Part shown: positions 62,335-64,000 of the stretch, piece after piece
Position numbering within the stretch: the first letter of the stretch is position 1
Layout of the letters: each line of letters starts with the position of its first letter
NCBI GenBank assembly: GCA_049115815.1
Contig: JAGDZO010000010.1
Span: 205,762-269,761 of the forward strand
DNA from: Marinoscillum sp049115815
GTDB lineage: Bacteria > Bacteroidota > Bacteroidia > Cytophagales > Cyclobacteriaceae
Reading direction: 5' to 3'
DNA: 64,000 bases
The notes under the pieces: model-generated
The model's database searches: none
What the model was told of the DNA's origin: nothing
Seen by the model: only the letters and a program-made list of their open reading frames with translations
Made by a program: the position numbers and the translations under genes

Positions 62335-62662
62335 GTACACTTTTGAAAAACAGATATTGAGAATATCTATTAGCGGAGATTTAATTGGCGAAAACAATGG
62401 GCCTCAACTAGTAGAATTAGTAAACGATTGCCTGAGCAAAAATGCGAAGCACTGTTTTATTGATATTTCAGAAGTGAGATATATTAATAGTAGTGGAATC
62501 GGAGTTTTGATAACTATACTTACGAAATTTAGAAATAAGGGAGGGGAACTCTTTCTTATCAAGCCTTCTGAGCATGTTCAGAAATTACTCATTATTACTA
62601 AGTTAGAAGCTATATTCAATCTTGTAGATAGCGAAGAGCAAGCGCTCGATCAAATCAAATAA
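62324..62662 (+). CDS. STAS-domain (anti-sigma antagonist-like) protein
   Basis: A 112-residue single STAS domain. The conserved loop HCFIDISEVRYINSSGIG carries the Ser that in SpoIIAA/RsbV is phosphorylated. It begins 11 bases inside the fur-family gene, so it is translationally coupled. No cognate kinase (RsbW/SpoIIAB) or phosphatase is nearby. Role unknown; it may act in a partner switch encoded elsewhere. Confidence 0.88.
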   Translation: MNYKYTFEKQILRISISGDLIGENNGPQLVELVNDCLSKNAKHCFIDISEVRYINSSGIGVLITILTKFRNKGGELFLIKPSEHVQKLLIITKLEAIFNLVDSEEQALDQIK

Positions 62663-62665
62663 TTA

Positions 62666-63925
62666 ATGGCAGTAGATATTTTATTGGGTCTTCAGTGGGG
62701 AGACGAGGGTAAGGGCAAAATAGTTGACTATTTAGCACCAAAGTACGATGTGGTAGCAAGATTCCAAGGTGGTCCTAATGCGGGACATACGTTGGAGTTT
62801 GACGGACACAAACATGTACTTCACCAGATTCCTTCTGGGATTTTTCATGAGGGTATTTTAAATGTAATTGGGAATGGTGTTGTGCTTGATCCTATTACAT
62901 TCAAGAGGGAAATTGAGGAATTGGCTCCATTTAATCTGGACCTAAAAAAGCATTTAGTTATTTCTAATAAGGCCCAAATGATTATTCCAACACACAGAAT
63001 GTTGGACAAGGCTTATGAAATAGCGAAGGGGGATAAGAAGATAGGATCAACGCTTCGTGGGATTGGCCCCACTTATCAAGATAAGGCGGCAAGAAAGGGA
63101 CTTAGAATAGGAGACGTCAATGAACCTGATTTTGACGAGAGATATAGACAATTGAGAGATTTTCACCTTGAGATTTTAGAGCGATATAATTTTGAAGCAG
63201 ATTTAGTCGAAGAAGAGAAGTTGTTTTTTGAAGCTGTTGAGTTGGTTCGAGAATTTGACATTTTAAGCACCGAGTATTTAATAAATCAGGCTCTGGTTGA
63301 CAATCAAAGTGTCCTGGCGGAAGGAGCTCAAGGGTCACTTTTGGATATTGACTTTGGGAGTTATCCTTTTGTAACTAGCAGCAACACGATCGCAGCAGGA
63401 GCGTGTACAGGACTTGGTGTAGCTCCAGGAAGGATTGGTGAAGTATATGGAATCTTCAAGGCTTACTGCACAAGAGTTGGTAGCGGCCCTTTTCCGACCG
63501 AGTTACATGGGGATGATGGCGAAGAGCTAAGAAAGCTAGGAAATGAGTTCGGTGCAACTACTGGTAGACCGAGAAGGTGTGGTTGGCTTGATTTGCCAGC
63601 ATTGAAATATACGTGCATGCTAAATGGCGTTACTCAGCTTTTTATGATGAAGGCAGACGTGTTGTCTGATCTCGATGAAATAAAAGTATGCGATGCTTAT
63701 GGTGCAGGAGAGTCTGCAACGTCAGAGCTTCCTCTCTACATGGATGGACTTGGAGAAGATTTTGTATTCAGCACTTATCCGGGTTGGAAGACAAATGACA
63801 TTAAGAGTTTTGATTCATTGCCAGACTCCCTGAGTAATTATGTGAAGCATATTGAAGGGGAGACGAATACACCTGTGCAGTTAATTTCTTTAGGACCAGA
63901 TAGGACTCAGACCTTATTGAAATAA
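62666..63925 (+). CDS. purA: Adenylosuccinate synthase
   Basis: PurA, 419 residues, couples IMP and aspartate with GTP on the way to AMP. GTP loop QWGDEGKGKIVD (about 10-21), GPNAGHT, IGSTLRGIGPTYQDKAAR and the later TTTGRPRRCGWLDL are all landmarks. PurA is known to be inhibited by (p)ppGpp in other bacteria, and the rsh gene is nearby. It lies 3 bases after the STAS gene. After its stop (63926-64000) there is a T-run and an imperfect promoter-like TATCTTCG, probably for the next gene outside the window. Confidence 0.97.
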   Translation: MAVDILLGLQWGDEGKGKIVDYLAPKYDVVARFQGGPNAGHTLEFDGHKHVLHQIPSGIFHEGILNVIGNGVVLDPITFKREIEELAPFNLDLKKHLVISNKAQMIIPTHRMLDKAYEIAKGDKKIGSTLRGIGPTYQDKAARKGLRIGDVNEPDFDERYRQLRDFHLEILERYNFEADLVEEEKLFFEAVELVREFDILSTEYLINQALVDNQSVLAEGAQGSLLDIDFGSYPFVTSSNTIAAGACTGLGVAPGRIGEVYGIFKAYCTRVGSGPFPTELHGDDGEELRKLGNEFGATTGRPRRCGWLDLPALKYTCMLNGVTQLFMMKADVLSDLDEIKVCDAYGAGESATSELPLYMDGLGEDFVFSTYPGWKTNDIKSFDSLPDSLSNYVKHIEGETNTPVQLISLGPDRTQTLLK

Positions 63926-64000
63926 TTTCTTTTTTTATCACTAAAATATATTCTGTTTCACTTAGGAATTCAGAATACTTACTATCTTCGCATCCCGGTT

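Noticed and set aside
62324..62662. Complete sigma-factor partner switch
   Set aside because: Only the STAS protein is present; no anti-sigma kinase or phosphatase gene is in the window.
1..64000. CRISPR arrays, insertion sequences, integrons, rRNA
   Set aside because: No regularly spaced repeats, transposase-like frames, attC-like sites or rRNA stretches were seen on either strand.

Overview
The window looks like a chromosomal segment of a free-living Bacteroidota bacterium, most likely of the class Cytophagia (order Cytophagales). The reasons are the rplM-rpsI-rpsB order, a SusC/SusD pair, a subtilisin with a type IX secretion (T9SS) sorting tail, a PorE-like OmpA protein, a Bacteroidota-style LptD, a long LysRS, and repeated TAnnTTTG promoter boxes with almost no Shine-Dalgarno sequences. 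Genus cannot be fixed from the sequence alone. Coding density is very high. I saw no insertion sequence, prophage or CRISPR array.

Layout. 1-5000 (mostly minus): ribosomal proteins S2 (partial), S9 and L13 behind a clear promoter, an RluA-type pseudouridine synthase, a PhoR/PhoB-like two-component pair and a membrane-anchored metallopeptidase. 5100-13737: recA, a MacB/FtsX-like permease, queA, ispD, a DUF2795 protein, a DUF349 protein, ettA, a 52-residue zinc-ribbon membrane protein and a DUF72 protein. 13797-21598: a lipoprotein, the arsS/peroxidase-like pair, aroA and aroB flanking a 54-residue peptide gene, proline dehydrogenase and lysS. 21605-26502: acetyltransferase, TfoX-like protein, murI, a thioredoxin-fold protein divergent from oxyR, an unknown protein, yebC and a lone response regulator.

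26558-36774: lptD divergent from an amidase and an MCE/MlaD protein, an acyl-CoA carboxylase beta subunit, a transglutaminase-like protein, a phosphopantetheinyl transferase, a WD40-DivIVA-folB operon and a HesB protein without its C-terminal cysteines. 36823-41577: unknown protein, YkvA-like protein, dtd, lepA, folD, queE. 41532-53552 is the most accessory-looking part: a PorE-like protein, then SusC, SusD, a putative surface lipoprotein, a small lipoprotein and a large T9SS-exported subtilisin. Together these suggest a surface protein-degradation and uptake locus. 53594-64000: hldD, a 6-pyruvoyl/6-carboxy-tetrahydropterin synthase homologue, lpxB, clpX-clpP-tig, tRNA-Leu(UAG) with its own promoter and terminator, and the rsh-fur-STAS-purA series.

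Most genes are housekeeping (translation, tRNA modification, envelope assembly, proteolysis, folate and aromatic synthesis). The items most worth a second look are the SusCD/protease locus, the cysteine-poor HesB protein, the CX5HGH pterin synthase beside queuosine genes elsewhere in the window, the WD40-DivIVA-folB operon, the rsh-fur-STAS-purA series, and two hairpins that contain stop codons.
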